Source: Bugula neritina
Lineage: Eukaryota > Bryozoa > Gymnolaemata > Cheilostomatida > Bugulidae
Length of the DNA: 64,000 bases
Reading direction: 5' to 3'
Assembly (NCBI GenBank): GCA_964035545.1
Contig: OZ037765.1
Span: 1,023,501 to 1,087,500, forward strand
Notes under the pieces: generated by a model
What the model was told of the DNA's origin: nothing
The model's database searches: none
The model's input: the letters and a program-made list of their open reading frames with translations, nothing else
Translations under genes and position numbers: made by a program
In this document: piece after piece, positions 42,401 through 54,419 of the stretch
Position numbering within the stretch: position 1 is the stretch's first letter
Layout: every line of letters starts with the position of its first letter

Positions 42401-45400
42401 GAGTCTATAAAAATCATTCCAAACAGATAACTTTTAAGTTGTAGTCAGCAGCTATGAACAGAGTTGTCATTGTGAACATTTCAATAATGAAAAGGATATT
42501 TATATTCCCATTGAACTTAAATACCCATATTATAAGTACATCTAATAACGCAGCAAACTCCCTTTTAAAATCACATTAATATAGCATCAGCAAAAGAACA
42601 CTAAATGGCAAAAGCAGTTTGAAAACCAATTTCAGATTGAAAATTTAATTGATCAAATATTGCTTTTTTATTTAGATTAAGACTCATTGCGGTAAACAAG
42701 CAAGAAAACTTTGTGATATGGATAAGAAAGGTTTTAAAACAAAAGCCATGATTTTCAAAAAGTCTGCACCACACTTAAAATCAACACCATCCTAGATGCT
42801 ACACCAGAGCAACGAATAATTAAAACAGTATACCTTGGAGAGTTAATAACTGATATTGCATGGTTAAAATGAACAAGAAATAAAGAGAAGAAATGAACTG
42901 GCAAAAAATGCTTTCCAGGATATTTCTTAAGTATATTGAAATTAGAAAAATCAAAATACAAACACGAGAGAAATTACTATGCAAAAAATTCTTCCCCATA
43001 TAACAAGCAGATATTATTAGTTATTTATCAGTAACGCATCTACTAGGCATAGACTCACAAGGTTTCATAGTTGATTGTAAGAACAATGAGTATTTAACAC
43101 CATAAAAACCTAAAGCATTGATACTTGTGGTACATCTAGTACTAAACTCTAAAGCACTTACAGACTTACAGTGGTAGTCTGTTATCACTAAATCTAATGA
43201 TTTTCACAGTTCTCAATCAAGGTATTAGACACCATAACTACTAGTGGGCCTACTACTACTACTAGTAGTAGTACTAGTAACTAGAGTACTACTACTACTA
43301 GTACTACTACTGTACTAGTAGTAATAATAATTTATATCAAAAATGAGCACATTGTTTTACTAATAATATTCTCAACCTAATAGTAATAGCAATAGTACCA
43401 ACCTGATCCGTAATGGGTTTTCCTGAAGAATGGAACTAGATTGTAATTACCGACATGTGTATACATACTAAATTAGTCTCTAATAATATATTATTATGAA
43501 ATTTATGATTATCGCCCCATTTGCGGAGTAGTCGGGCCGAGTTTATTATGAACACAAGAGTCGAGTAAATTTGCGCAGATAAATTACTGGCCACCATGAT
43601 AGACCAGACCTGTTTTGACCGAATATCGGTTCTACTTGAACACTAGAATCGCCCCCAAGGTCCAATGCCTAATTGAGTCCGCGGCTCCTTTGGTCAAATG
43701 ACCCAAAGATTCAATTTCAATTTTGAATACCATAGGCGTGCTCAAACTTATAGTTATAGGCTAGGGCATATGCATGGTTATTATTGGAAAATAGATTAAT
43801 AATTAGTAATACTAATACTAATAGTAATACGAATGCACTAATGGTAATAGTTATAATGTCACGATTAGACTTTACATTTGCTCTTACTCTTAGTCTTAGT
43901 TATAATCATATTTATAAACATGAATATCGCTCTCACTCTGACTCACACTCTGACTCTAACTCTAAGTCTAAGTCTATCAGCATCACCATCAGTATCACTA
44001 CCAATATGAATATAGCTATAACTATAAGTATTACTCAATCAGTTTCACTATGACTATGATAAAATCATAAAATGATAAATAATCCACTAATACTTAGTGA
44101 TAACAGTTACTGATTAGAGTGATCTTAAATTAGTAATCAGTATAGCTGTGAGTATAACTCACTGTAGTACTCTTAATCATAATCATAATGGTAGTGGTAT
44201 GAGTATCACTATCAGTATGGGATCAACTAATACTAATAGTAATACTGTAAAGTGTAATACTAATACTAATACAGTATTACTAATAGTAATAGTAATAGTA
44301 TCAAATCGAAATTAATCAATAGTAAATATAGTTATACTTAAACTTAAAGACTTATACTTATAGTAGTAATAGTTATACTTATAGTATTAGAACCTTATAC
44401 TATGTCTATAGTCTATGACGGTATGACATACCCATAAATGGTGATGTCTAAGTCCTACTTCAAAGTAGCAGTTAAACTTAAAGTTTGATATTCTACTCTG
44501 TATAACCGAGACTGACTATCATACACCTTACATGTCATGCTGAGTATCATTATGATTATCACTTGAGGTTTATGAGTATCACTTTCAGTAAGATAATCAT
44601 ACTATGACTATGAGTTATACTTATAGTCACACCCCGATACCCATACTTCTACTTCTAGTGATCTACTCTTACTCCTAGTTCTACGGGCAAGGCTACTCAC
44701 TCATACTCATAGTCATAGTAACTGATAGTGGTGTAACCTAAACTAATACTATAACCAATGCCAAAAGACAAGGTAAAGCTGAAATTAAAAATAGAAACCA
44801 AAGGGTCATAAATCATATGTGTAATGGTGTTTTAGTTTATGATTGTTTATGTTCATTATATGTTTATTCTACCAAGTACCAACTCATCAGTCACTTAGTT
44901 TTATAGTGATAATTATACTTACACTTATAGCCTACACCCTATAGCTTATTTAATTTTGACTCTACCTTGCCCTTTGGCAGTGATTTAGTTTTAATTAAAT
45001 TGTTATATTTAATGTTTTTCATGAACTTTATGAAATTTTATTGATAAGATATCATATAGTAATAGTGATAATTGTATCATAATGATGATATTGATATATA
45101 AAACATTATGACCATCAATGTATCACTGTGAATGTAATAATTTTTATATAAGTAAATTAATTTACTATTAAATAAAAGTTGTGCAAGTTTATAGTTGGCA
45201 TCCCTGTGAGAAACCCCTGATGGGAAAGGTTTTTTGTTAAATGGGGCTAAGCAATTATTTGGTTGGAGCATAGGAGTAATTATGACTGGATGCTTTTCCT
45301 AACAAATGACAGTAATGAAAAATTGAATATGATTGTTATCTAATCATTATGTAAGGTTAACCTTTATGTTAGGAATCTCAATAGCACGAGCATACAATTC

Positions 45401-46330
45401 AATCATCGCCATGTTGGCTGTGATTTTCTTAATCATACTTATTAAGCTTGCAGTTTTTGATATTTGATAGATATAGTATTCATAATAATAGTCACTTAAA
45501 TTTGATGGTAATATTGATCAATAAATTTTAAGTACACTGACTAAATCTAATGATTAGTGGTAATGAAACTAACGACACTCAAACTGATTTGCCTCAAGAC
45601 TGAATTATGTTTTCTAAGTGATGACAGACTAAGATTAAGTTTAATAATAGGGCAGTAGTACATGTAACTAAAAGTATAAGCTAAAGTATACAACCATAAG
45701 TGAGTAACCATGATGTTATCTCGACCAACGCAATCTCAATACTAATACCTGATTTATTGAAAATGTTACTATATATTTGAGTATGAGTATGTAACTGTAT
45801 TAATATGATAAAACTTATACAGTTATGCACATAGTGCTAGTGAAAGTATCTCAAACCGTTGCAAAATCCAACTTTATTCAAAACTTTGCTACAAATACTT
45901 GAGTTTTTATTTTAAGGTTGATCATAAAAAGTTAAAATTATTGTGAATAAATTAATTTTAACTGTTCATTTTACTTCAACATTATCTTTTAATTTAATAA
46001 AGTTTTAATGAATATTAATTTATTTATTTTTCAACAAGTCACTGTTTTAATTAATATAGGTATAAGTTTAGGTATCTAATAACTTTAACCATCATTATAT
46101 TCATCATTTTTAATTTGTATGCCAATTGCTAAATTATAATACCTATACTGATATCACCACTGTGGAATTATTTTTCTTATTCACCTATGTTTGTAATACG
46201 GTTATTGCTTGTTAGTTAGTAGCATATATAACAACTATAGTAATAGCTATAACTACAAGCATATTTAATATGCTAAGGTATATTGAGAGATTGTCATAAA
46301 TATCTCAGTGATCATATACATGACACCCTT
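39473..46330. other. Long AT-rich interval, no confident gene
   Basis: Contains an isolated open exon-like stretch at 40997-41057 (-) with AG/GT borders, and a possible terminal exon at 42289-42348 (-) ending in TGA followed by AATAAATAAA within 20 bp. Neither can be joined to other exons. 43.2-45.8 kb is cryptically simple sequence rich in ACTAAT/AGTAAT words. Confidence 0.4.
43240..45860. repeat. Cryptically simple ACT/AGT/AAT-rich tract
   Basis: Over 2.5 kb dominated by shuffled short words such as ACTAAT, AGTATC and TATAGT, without one fixed period. Similar texture occurs at 2.9-4.9, 10.85-11.0 and 11.6-13.0 kb. Looks like decayed microsatellite. No coding sequence seen. Confidence 0.6.
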
Positions 46331-46850
46331 AGCATTCATGTCTTGAACATCTAGCCATAGCTCCCTTTATATTGTTTCCAGTGTTGAATGCCCATCCTGC
46401 AAGAATGCTTTGCCTCCATTTGAGAGGTGGTAAATTGATTGGATTTTATGTAAAATTTCTTAAGCTCTTGTTTCAGGACATCCTCAAACCTTAGATATAA
46501 GTTCTTCTAGCTGGATGAGTTCCTTTTGATATTAATGCATGCAATCGAGTGCGGCCGGCGGATGAGATACTTTGGCATGTTGACCAGCTCAGTGAAGACA
46601 GAAGAAATTCAGTTTTGAAGAAAGAGAATCCGGGTCTGTGATTTCAAATACATCTTCATTTATCATTTTATCTTCCCAGATTTTACTCAACATGCATCTT
46701 AAACTCCAGGTAAGAAAAGTGCTGAGCTTTGATTCTTGCAGTCCACATGTTGCCCATTTTTTTGATCCACAAGGAAGAATGCTGAGAACACAAACTTCGT
46801 AGACTTTTCTTTTGGCGTGAATATTAGGGTGGTTGTTTGTCCATATTTGC
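46331..46850 (-). pseudogene. Decayed 3' end of a non-LTR retrotransposon reverse transcriptase ORF
   Basis: Minus-strand translation gives KVYEVCVLSILPCGSKKWAT, LSTFLTWSLRCMLSKIWEDK, and after frameshifts LRFEDVLKQELKKF. These follow the order of the C-terminal region of LINE reverse transcriptases (VY.ACVLS.LLYGSE.W, LRRILGI.W.D, LRFKDVCKRDLK). At least one stop and frame changes show it is dead. The first half of the ORF is absent. Confidence 0.65.
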
Positions 46851-47299
46851 TACTTCACAAAGTGGAATTATTTTGGTATTTGTCATATCCTGCAGAGCCC
46901 ATTTAAATGTTTGAGCAGAAAAAGTAAAAATAAATATTTAGCAGTGTGTTTACTGTTTTGATGATGGTTTTAGGGAAACATCTAGATTTACCATTCATGT
47001 ACTTGTGACAGGCCTGTGTTTCAGCGATTAGGAGAGTAGAATTTTTCTTTAATAGAAATTGAGTCATGCAAGGGAAGCTGGTTTCCTTACTTTATTAAGC
47101 AAAATTTGCTATCATAACAACAGAAGTGTTGCTAGCCTTGATTTGGAAACATTTTATATTTATAACTCTGATACTTATTTTGAGACATTTGGCTGCATGT
47201 TGGATAGATTGCATAGCATCTTTACTTGCGCTAATACTTAGAAGCATTTACTTGGTTTTCCTATAGTTTTATTTTGAATGTTTTTATGACATATTGCAG

Positions 47300-48532
47300 A
47301 ACTGTGGGTTCATTCTACTTGTAAGTATATTCCATAGGTCTAACTCAAACCCTGTGAATTTTCAAGTTACTATGGCAAGCTATGATGAAAGAAATGCTAA
47401 ACTGGACAGGTAATAGAAAAGAAAGTCCGATAATTTTTTTAATTGTAATTTAAATTACTTAGCTTGCATTACTCAGCAGTATGGTAGCAGTGGTAGAACC
47501 AGCAGCAGTAGCAGCAGGAGTAGATCATAGTATAGTAGTATTGATAAAATGATTGATAGATTAGAACTGTAATTTTGAATATTAAAAATATGACAATGCC
47601 ACTGTGCGCCATAAATTTCTTGATGGCCATTAAAATCAGCCATTAAATCAGTTTTCTTTTGGCTAGAACAAGCACTGCTGCCTGGACATAGTAATATATT
47701 ATATGTATGAACTGTATGTTAATTATATGTAGAGGAATTATTTTTGCTAGCTTTAATAAAAAACCCTGCTCGTTTCTCATATTATTGTATTGTCAGTTTC
47801 AGCAATTTCAGGCCAGATACATTTAAATTATACCTTGCAAATTTTAGGCCTGTTCCAGTCTACCTGTCAACACATTTGTTTGATCTGATCTAATTATGAT
47901 GGCCTTCCAAGCAATGTAGTTAGCAAAAGTGAGAGAACTAATATTGCTTTTTCAGCCTATATTATGTTTGAAACCAGTAAAATAATAGAAATCATGAAAC
48001 TAGTAATAGGCAATCCTATAATGCTGTTTAATAAACTTATTTGCGCTGTTACTTTAGTGATTTCGACGCTGTTTTATAAATTATTAGCAATCTTTCAAAG
48101 ATGAATAAATATACATTTTCTTTTAGTATGTCACCAATTGGAATATTTGGACCTGTATACCTATCTAGTGGAGGTGTTAATTTGTAAGCATATTGGTTTT
48201 ACCAAGATTATTGATTAAAGCAGTTGCTGAAAGCCAAAATAAAATGCTAACCAAAGTTCATATCTAGTGGGCTACAATTTGCCAACTTCTATAAAGCATA
48301 TAATAGCTAGTAATTGTTTCTATGCTGTACCACTTGACGGTCTGTTCTCTTTTACCTTACTCTATATTATGCTGTATAAATTCTAGCACACCTATCTGGT
48401 TTTTAATCATTTCTTGCACCATATGCCAATATTTTTTACGTAGATGCATACAATCGGACAGCTGGATGGCCTGGCTATTGTGGAGAAGCATCATAACCAC
48501 CTGCTTGGTGTTGGAGCCGAGTGCATATCAAG
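47300..48532 (+). CDS. Possible exons of an unrecognised spliced gene, partial
   Basis: Three exon-like stretches, 47300-47409, 48127-48183 and 48444-48532, have AG acceptors and GT donors and stay open when joined through phases 2 and 2, exiting in phase 1. The first gives NFQVTMASYDERNAKLD, the second SMSPIGIFGPVYLSSGGVN. No start or stop exon found; the open stretch at 49.42 kb does not fit the exit phase. Exon 3 is also open in a second frame. No family recognised. Confidence 0.22.
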
Positions 48533-48689
48533 GTGGGTAGCACAACTTCTCAGTTCATAAGTAGCAGCCTAGTTTTTTAAAAGGTTTGACTATATTAAAA
48601 TATAAACATTTTGTTATTGCACTAATACAATGATAAAATGAGCAAACAGTTTCCAATATAACTTGCTGCTGGTGAGATTTAGAGTACTT

Positions 48690-49070
48690 GTAGTAGAAAC
48701 AATATTAGTAGTGGTGGTGGTGGTGGCGGCAGTGGCAGCGGCGGTAGTGGTAAAAGTAATAGTAGCAGCAGTAGTAGCAGCAGTAGCAGCAGTAGTAGTA
48801 GTAGAAGTAGAAGTAGTAGCAGCAGTAGTAGAAGTAGTAGCAGCAGCAGTAGCAGCAGCAGTAGTAGTAGCAGTAGCAGTAGTAGAAGTAGTAGCAGCAG
48901 CAGTAGCAGCAGTAGTAGTAGTAGTAGAAGTAGTAGCAGCAGCAGTAGCAGCAGTAGTAGTAGTAGTAGTAGAAGTAGAAGTAGTAGCAGCAGTAGTAGC
49001 AGTAGTAGTAGTAGCAGTAGTAGTAGTAGCAGTAGCAGTAGCAGTAGTAGTAGTAGAAGTAATAATAATA
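48690..49070. repeat. AGT/AGC/AGA trinucleotide array
   Basis: About 380 bp of interspersed AGT, AGC and AGA triplets. Poly-Val/Ala, poly-Leu and poly-Tyr frames of over 130 codons across it are period-3 artefacts. From 49.1 to 50.3 kb I see only AT-rich sequence without exons. Confidence 0.95.
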
Positions 49071-50332
49071 AAATAATAACATTATTAGTAGTAGTGGTGA
49101 AGTTGCTTTTGGTTCTGACGTTAGTACTGTTAGTGGTAGAGATGGTGTTGGTAGAAATAGGATTAGTGGTTGTGCACTCATAGTTGAAGGCATAAAGCAT
49201 AAACCAGAATTGAATACATATATAACATAGATATGATATGACTTCTTATTTATATTGATTTACTATCTTGCATGAACATGGCATTTTCGCTATCAACATT
49301 AGTGTTTGTATTATATACTTTCACTAAACAAGCTTGTTAAATTTATAAAAAATTATGTAGGTGATGACTTTTGCATATCTGTGTTTAATTTTAAAAATAT
49401 CATGTTGCATAATTATTTTTTAGGTGTCTGGTGAGCGGACGACTTCATTTTCGGCTGCTTCATGGCACCTTTATTTTCGGAAAAGATGTAACCACTTGTA
49501 AAATCAGTTTTTTTATGGTGAACTAAACAATATAATGTTTAACAAAATTCTTTTTTGGTTAAAAATAAAGGTATACTGTCTTTGGCTTTCTGTTATTTCT
49601 ATATTGTGTTCTTCTGTTGCTATGTGTAATTGATGAGATGACTCCAAACTCTTGCACATCCGCCACAATAAAGTTGATAATTTTGCTATGTGCATCAAGA
49701 TTTTGTTATAAGTAGATATAGTTTTGCAATGATAGTGTTGATGCTGCAGCAGGTAACATTCTAATAGGATAAACCAAACAGAATTTAAGCTAAAACATTC
49801 TAAAAAAAATACAGCATTGCTTGAGCCACCTTGCCTTCTCTTTTTTCTAGACAAAAGTTGTTAGCTAAATAAGGAAAAGACAAATTAATGATTTCTGTGA
49901 GAGTTGTCTACTACAAAAATTACGTAGCAGATCATCATTAGTAACCATAACAACACGTACATGTTTACAGCACTCATGTGCTCTCTTTGTTCTGATTCGT
50001 CAACAGTCGCGCCCTAGACAGTCGATGCTATCTTACGAAAATATATTGTTTATTGCGGCTAATATCGCGAGATGGCAAAATGAGGATCGACCCTGACAGT
50101 CGTAAAAGCCATGCGATGCACTGGAGTTAAGCATAAAATTAAAATTAATTCAAAACTAGTGGTTTTTACTTACTTTTAAAATTGATGAATAGTTAATCAA
50201 TGTACGTTTTCTTAATATTATACTGGTATTCTGGCAGGTTATTCTGCGAACGTCATGACAAATTTCATTGGCTAGAAAGTTAACATATTTGATTGGTTAG
50301 AAAATCTGTTTGCCTACACAAGTAGTAACTAG

Positions 50333-50480
50333 AGCGGTTTCTCAGTTTTTGGCATCTGTCCAGCTGCTTTATGAAGGCAATTCTAGCAATAGCTCAAACA
50401 AGTTGAATGTCACAACAAAATATAGAGTTTTTTTTACTTTTCTCAAACTAATTTCCTTTTAGAGTTATATCATTGTAAAA
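50333..50480. repeat. Diverged terminal fragment of the 56-kb inverted-repeat element
   Basis: TGCTTTATGAAGG, AATAGCTCAAACAAGTTGAA and TGTCACAAC align in order with the left end of the element at 56031. No matching right end seen nearby. Confidence 0.5.
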
Positions 50481-50744
50481 AGTTATTTGGGTGCTTCTGA
50501 GCCAAGCAGCTCTAACTATGCTTTTTATTACTTTATAGGTGCTATAGTGCTGTGACCCCAAAGTTTACATTCCGTAACCTGTCAAGCCTTGTTGTATCAT
50601 TGTTGCATGGGTTCAATTAAATATGACTATTATATGTACTGTCAAATCTACTCAGTTCCAGCTATCTAATATCTTGTTGTGTGTTAACTTTTTATAGCTT
50701 ACTAAATCTCCTTTATACACAACTTTAAGAAATTTTCTTTGACA

Positions 50745-50915
50745 TCTCAGCTAAAAGAAATATCTGAAATTATTGATATTTTTAATGTGAAATAGCAACT
50801 GCTTGTCTATAGTCAAGTCATTAACATAAATAGTTAACTTACATGTATTTATGTTCATAAAAACATGTACTTCTAACTTGAGTTTTGACGTAAATTCAAT
50901 AGTTTTAAAACAGCG
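50745..50915. repeat. Fragment matching the intron of caspase-like gene B
   Basis: TTTTCTTTGACATCTCAGCT, AAATAGCAACTGCT and GTACTTCTAACTT occur in the same order at 62370-62530 in the gene B intron, same orientation. Either a shared dispersed repeat or debris of a third gene copy. Confidence 0.55.
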
Positions 50916-51263
50916 ATCATGTATAGTAAATGTTTTATTGTCTGTTTTCTCAAAATTAATCTAATAAATTCACTCTTTACGATAAACTAAACAGCACCAT
51001 CACGAATACAAAGATCTTACGCACGCTATTATATAATATGCTATGGTTTAATGAACAGTTTCCAGTTGAACAGGCGCTTATTCTACACAAATACGTATAA
51101 TACACGCGTCAATGTCAGATGTATAACGACAAAAATTAGCTTCTCTTTATTAAATTACCATCTAGAATAATACCGTATAATTTCAACAGTCTATTACTTT
51201 TAAGCATATAGAAATATTATAAATCAGAGTTTTCTATAAGTGTTGTCTTTAGTTCTTTATAAA

Positions 51264-51444
51264 CTAGTCCTCGTGGGACGTGGCAGTACCCCCCTCACTT
51301 AGACCATGTAGGGCACTGGCTAGTAGATGTATGTTCTTCATCTGACTCTCCTTCTGCTCACTCAGCTCATCTCTGATCTCTTCAGCAGCCTCTGTTAGCT
51401 AATCTAAACACTGTATCTGAACTCTCCATCTTGTTACAGTCTCT
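51264..51444 (-). pseudogene. Decayed terminal exon of a coiled-coil protein
   Basis: After a TTATAG acceptor the minus strand reads ETVTRWRVQIQCLD, an in-frame TAG, then LTEAAEEIRDELSEQKESQM, NIHLLASALHGLSEGG and a final TAG, all in one frame. The heptad-like helix and much higher GC than its surroundings mark it as former coding sequence. Parent gene unknown and not seen in this window. Confidence 0.5.
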
Positions 51445-51879
51445 CTATAACATAAATAAATAAAATGTAGAGTAATAATATATAATAAATACTATGGAGC
51501 TTTTTAGAGTTACTAACATATTATTATATGATGATTGTATGCAATTAAATGGAAACAGAAGTTTTAATGAGTTCGCTCTCTATTAAAGGTTTTAGCTAAA
51601 TCACTGTGGGAGGACACAACTCTTAACTTTAAATTGTGTATCCGGTATCGGGACTTTGGAAAAGGGTTTATTAACTGAAAACATAATTTTACTCTTGTAG
51701 TTCTTTCAAGTATTTGCAATAAGGAGTTCTGCTTATCTGATTTGTTTTCTTTCAAGGAAAGAAACTTATGTGGGGAAGACAGTAGAGATTGAATGAATCA
51801 AAGCGAGTCTATAACTCTAAAATTCTAAAACTGAATTGGATTTTGTAAAAAACTAAACTTGAAAATTTATAGGCTTTAA

Positions 51880-52150
51880 ATTAGATTTTTCACGACAGCT
51901 AATTTTTCAGGGATGCAAATTATTAGATTTTGTGAATACAGTTAGATTTTATGGAGACCATGTGCTTTCCATACTAAAATTTATTCTAATCCAATAAACT
52001 TTCCTTTAAAAATTATTTTAGATGTTTAAACTTTATCACTTTAACAAGCCTTGCATTACTTGTCAACAACTTTCCAATTCCGAGCAGATAACTCTGAATA
52101 ATATACTTGTGAGGAAATTACAAGTGGAAGTTTTAAAAATAAACAAATCT
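51880..52150. repeat. Copy of the 3' flank of caspase-like gene B
   Basis: About 270 bp align at roughly 90% with 63711-64000 in the same orientation, including TTTCCAATTCCGAGCAGATA. Either a dispersed repeat or a piece of a dismantled gene copy. Confidence 0.75.
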
Positions 52151-52793
52151 TGATGCAGTAGAATTACACATTTTATTTCTTAGCTTCAATTTGCTGCAAT
52201 AAAAGCCACAAGACTCTGCTGTATAACAAACACATTAATTTTTGTTTAATGCTTCTGTGATTATTATATTTTTTAAAAATGCATATGCATATGTGTGTAC
52301 TTGCATGGTCAATAATGTCAACCTAGATTATCATAATTACTGCAAGATATGCAGGGAGTAAACTTTACATCATTACTAATTACGTATATTCTACGAGTAT
52401 TTTGTAATGAAAGGTTCAGTTCTTTATCAAAGTTTCAACTTTTTACCATAGAGTTGAGAAATATCATTCTGCTACAATACCTCACTGTGACTAGACATGA
52501 GAAAACTAACTTTGGTTCTCAATGTGGTGTATTCTTTGCTGCATAATTACACTGTGACGTACTATTATTATCTCTGTAAGCCACGCCCACTATTTATTTC
52601 TATTTGCTGTATAATCTGATAGTTTTAGGAAATTGACTAATCAGAGAATATTAAAATGTGCTACTCAGTGGAGACTGTCTAGCCTTTGGATCATAAAAAG
52701 TCCATAAAATATTATAACCTAGCATATCAATTGCTAACTATAATATAATATAATAGAATATAATGTACCATATTATAATATAATATAATCTGA

Positions 52794-52892
52794 TGGCCTG
52801 GGTGCAGACGGCGCTGAGTCATAGCCGACCCGGCAGCTCAGCCAGTGACATACTCTCAGACAGCTCTTACCCTCTCCACTCCAACCGTAGCA
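52794..52892 (+). pseudogene. Duplicated SKT exon 9 fragment
   Basis: Starts inside exon 9, so it has no acceptor or first ~12 codons. The frame stays open through SSASDILSDSSYP to the GTGAGT donor. Differs from the parent exon at only a few positions, so the copy is fairly young. Probably not expressed. Confidence 0.8.
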
Positions 52893-53357
52893 GTGAGTTC
52901 TGTTAGAGTTGTGTTCTTCCTGTCACTTTGTAGACTGAATATTCTCAGTTGGTATTTCTTAGTCTGAGAAAACAGTTTGCAAAGTTCTCATTCAACTTTT
53001 TTAAACTCCTTTTTGTAAACAAGAAGAGGGAAGACAACTACCAATAAATAAATATTTATACTACAATGATAAGGGGAGAGGGGGAAAATTTGAAGACATT
53101 TTTATCAAATGTCAATTTTACAAAGTGCTCATTCAAATTTGTAATTTTTTTGTAAAATTGACATTTTATTAAAATAACCCCCCCCCCCCCGCCTCCCCCC
53201 TCCTGTTATTATGGTAGAATAATATTTATTTATTGGTTGTTGTCTTCTCTCTTATTGTTATACTTGCTATAAGCATGAAGCACCATGGTGACGCAATATT
53301 TTGCTGACATAATCTACATATGATACTAAACTTTACTTTGAGTTTCACACTTATTAG

Positions 53358-53653
53358 GTAGTTGTGATGGAAGCTTGTCAAGGAAGGATTTAAAGTTACA
53401 GACCTTCAGACAATGATTAATCCTTACGATAATGCAATGATTCTGATGTCTTGTGACAAAGGACAAGACACCCCTTTTGATGTTTTTAGCAGCTAGTAAA
53501 AAATATGTTGACAAGCAGAAGGAAAACCACAAAATAATTCAAGAAGATTTTAATGGTAAGCCTGTGATGTATCGTTCTGAACCCAGCAAAGATATCCAGG
53601 TTCCAAGTTCCATAAGCAAGCCATCTGAGTCTAATCAGCAAGACTCTCAGTAG
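53358..53653 (+). pseudogene. Broken copy of caspase-like exon 2
   Basis: After a TTATTAG acceptor identical to that of gene B, it reads VVVMEACQGRI and then hits TAA. Later parts match gene B (AMILMSCDKGQDTP, KDIQVPSS, QQDSQ), but the middle p10 helix (around NGFLINLAEELKIAG) is deleted. Downstream, 53654-53714 continues the match into the gene B 3' flank. Exon 1 is not present nearby. Confidence 0.85.
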
Positions 53654-53719
53654 TGACATCTTAAACTGTGTAGTTCACACCATGCCCTTACAAAGGACAC
53701 CAAACTTTTTGAAATCAAC

Positions 53720-54419
53720 TGTAAAGAATCAAACAAAGAAGCATAATAGCCCTTGTTACAAATACCACTAGAACTTTTATTTTTAGCTTTTAATGGTGAT
53801 ATTTGTTATTATTAGATAGTTTATTCTCCTGTGCAGCAGTCAGCTGCCTAATAATAGATAAAGCCTAACCACCACCTTTGTTGAAGTCAGTTTTTAGGGT
53901 TTGACAGGAACTGATTCATCTTCCTTTGTGAGGTCATCACATGTGCCCCATAGTTAGCTGACCCTAATTGTAGCTAAATTTAGATGTAATTACCTTTTCT
54001 TTGTGATTGCCCTGGTATTTAAGGCAGCATTGAAACTCCAAAAAGACAGTCACTCATGTAGCCTAAGCTGAGCTACTTATTTTGTTAAGTTAAGTGACAA
54101 AGAGCTAAATTTTGAAGATATTATAGCAAGCTCGTCAAGAGAATAAAGGTATTTTATTATTATTCTTTGCTATTTTTAACTTGATAATGCTTTATGTCTT
54201 TTATCACAATTTTTATTGCTGTTATATTTTAATATTATATCGTGATGTTTGCTGGTATTTGAACAACTGTATTGTATGAGTTTTAGCACACCTATATGTA
54301 TTCTTTATGTTACTTGTAGTTTTTATGATTTAGAAGAAAATTAATAAAAGTGAGAGATTTGTTAAAACTTCTTCTCAGTCCGTACCAAAACCATTTTTGT
54401 GGCGAGACCTTGCTCAACA
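53720..54419 (+). mobile_element. Solo LTR, 700 bp, with 5-bp target-site duplication
   Basis: Begins TGTAAAGAATC and ends TTGCTCAACA (5'-TG...CA-3'), flanked by TCAAC at 53715-53719 and 54420-54424. The uninterrupted sequence at 63185-63200 shows the empty site. It contains a TATTTAAGG box and AATAAA about 120 bp downstream in the order expected of an LTR promoter and R region. No internal retroelement genes remain, as expected after LTR-LTR recombination. Confidence 0.88.

Noticed and set aside
48663-49200. Open frames of 137-173 codons made of Val/Ala, Leu or Tyr
   Set aside because: Trinucleotide array; open in several frames on both strands with no conserved start or non-repeat domain.
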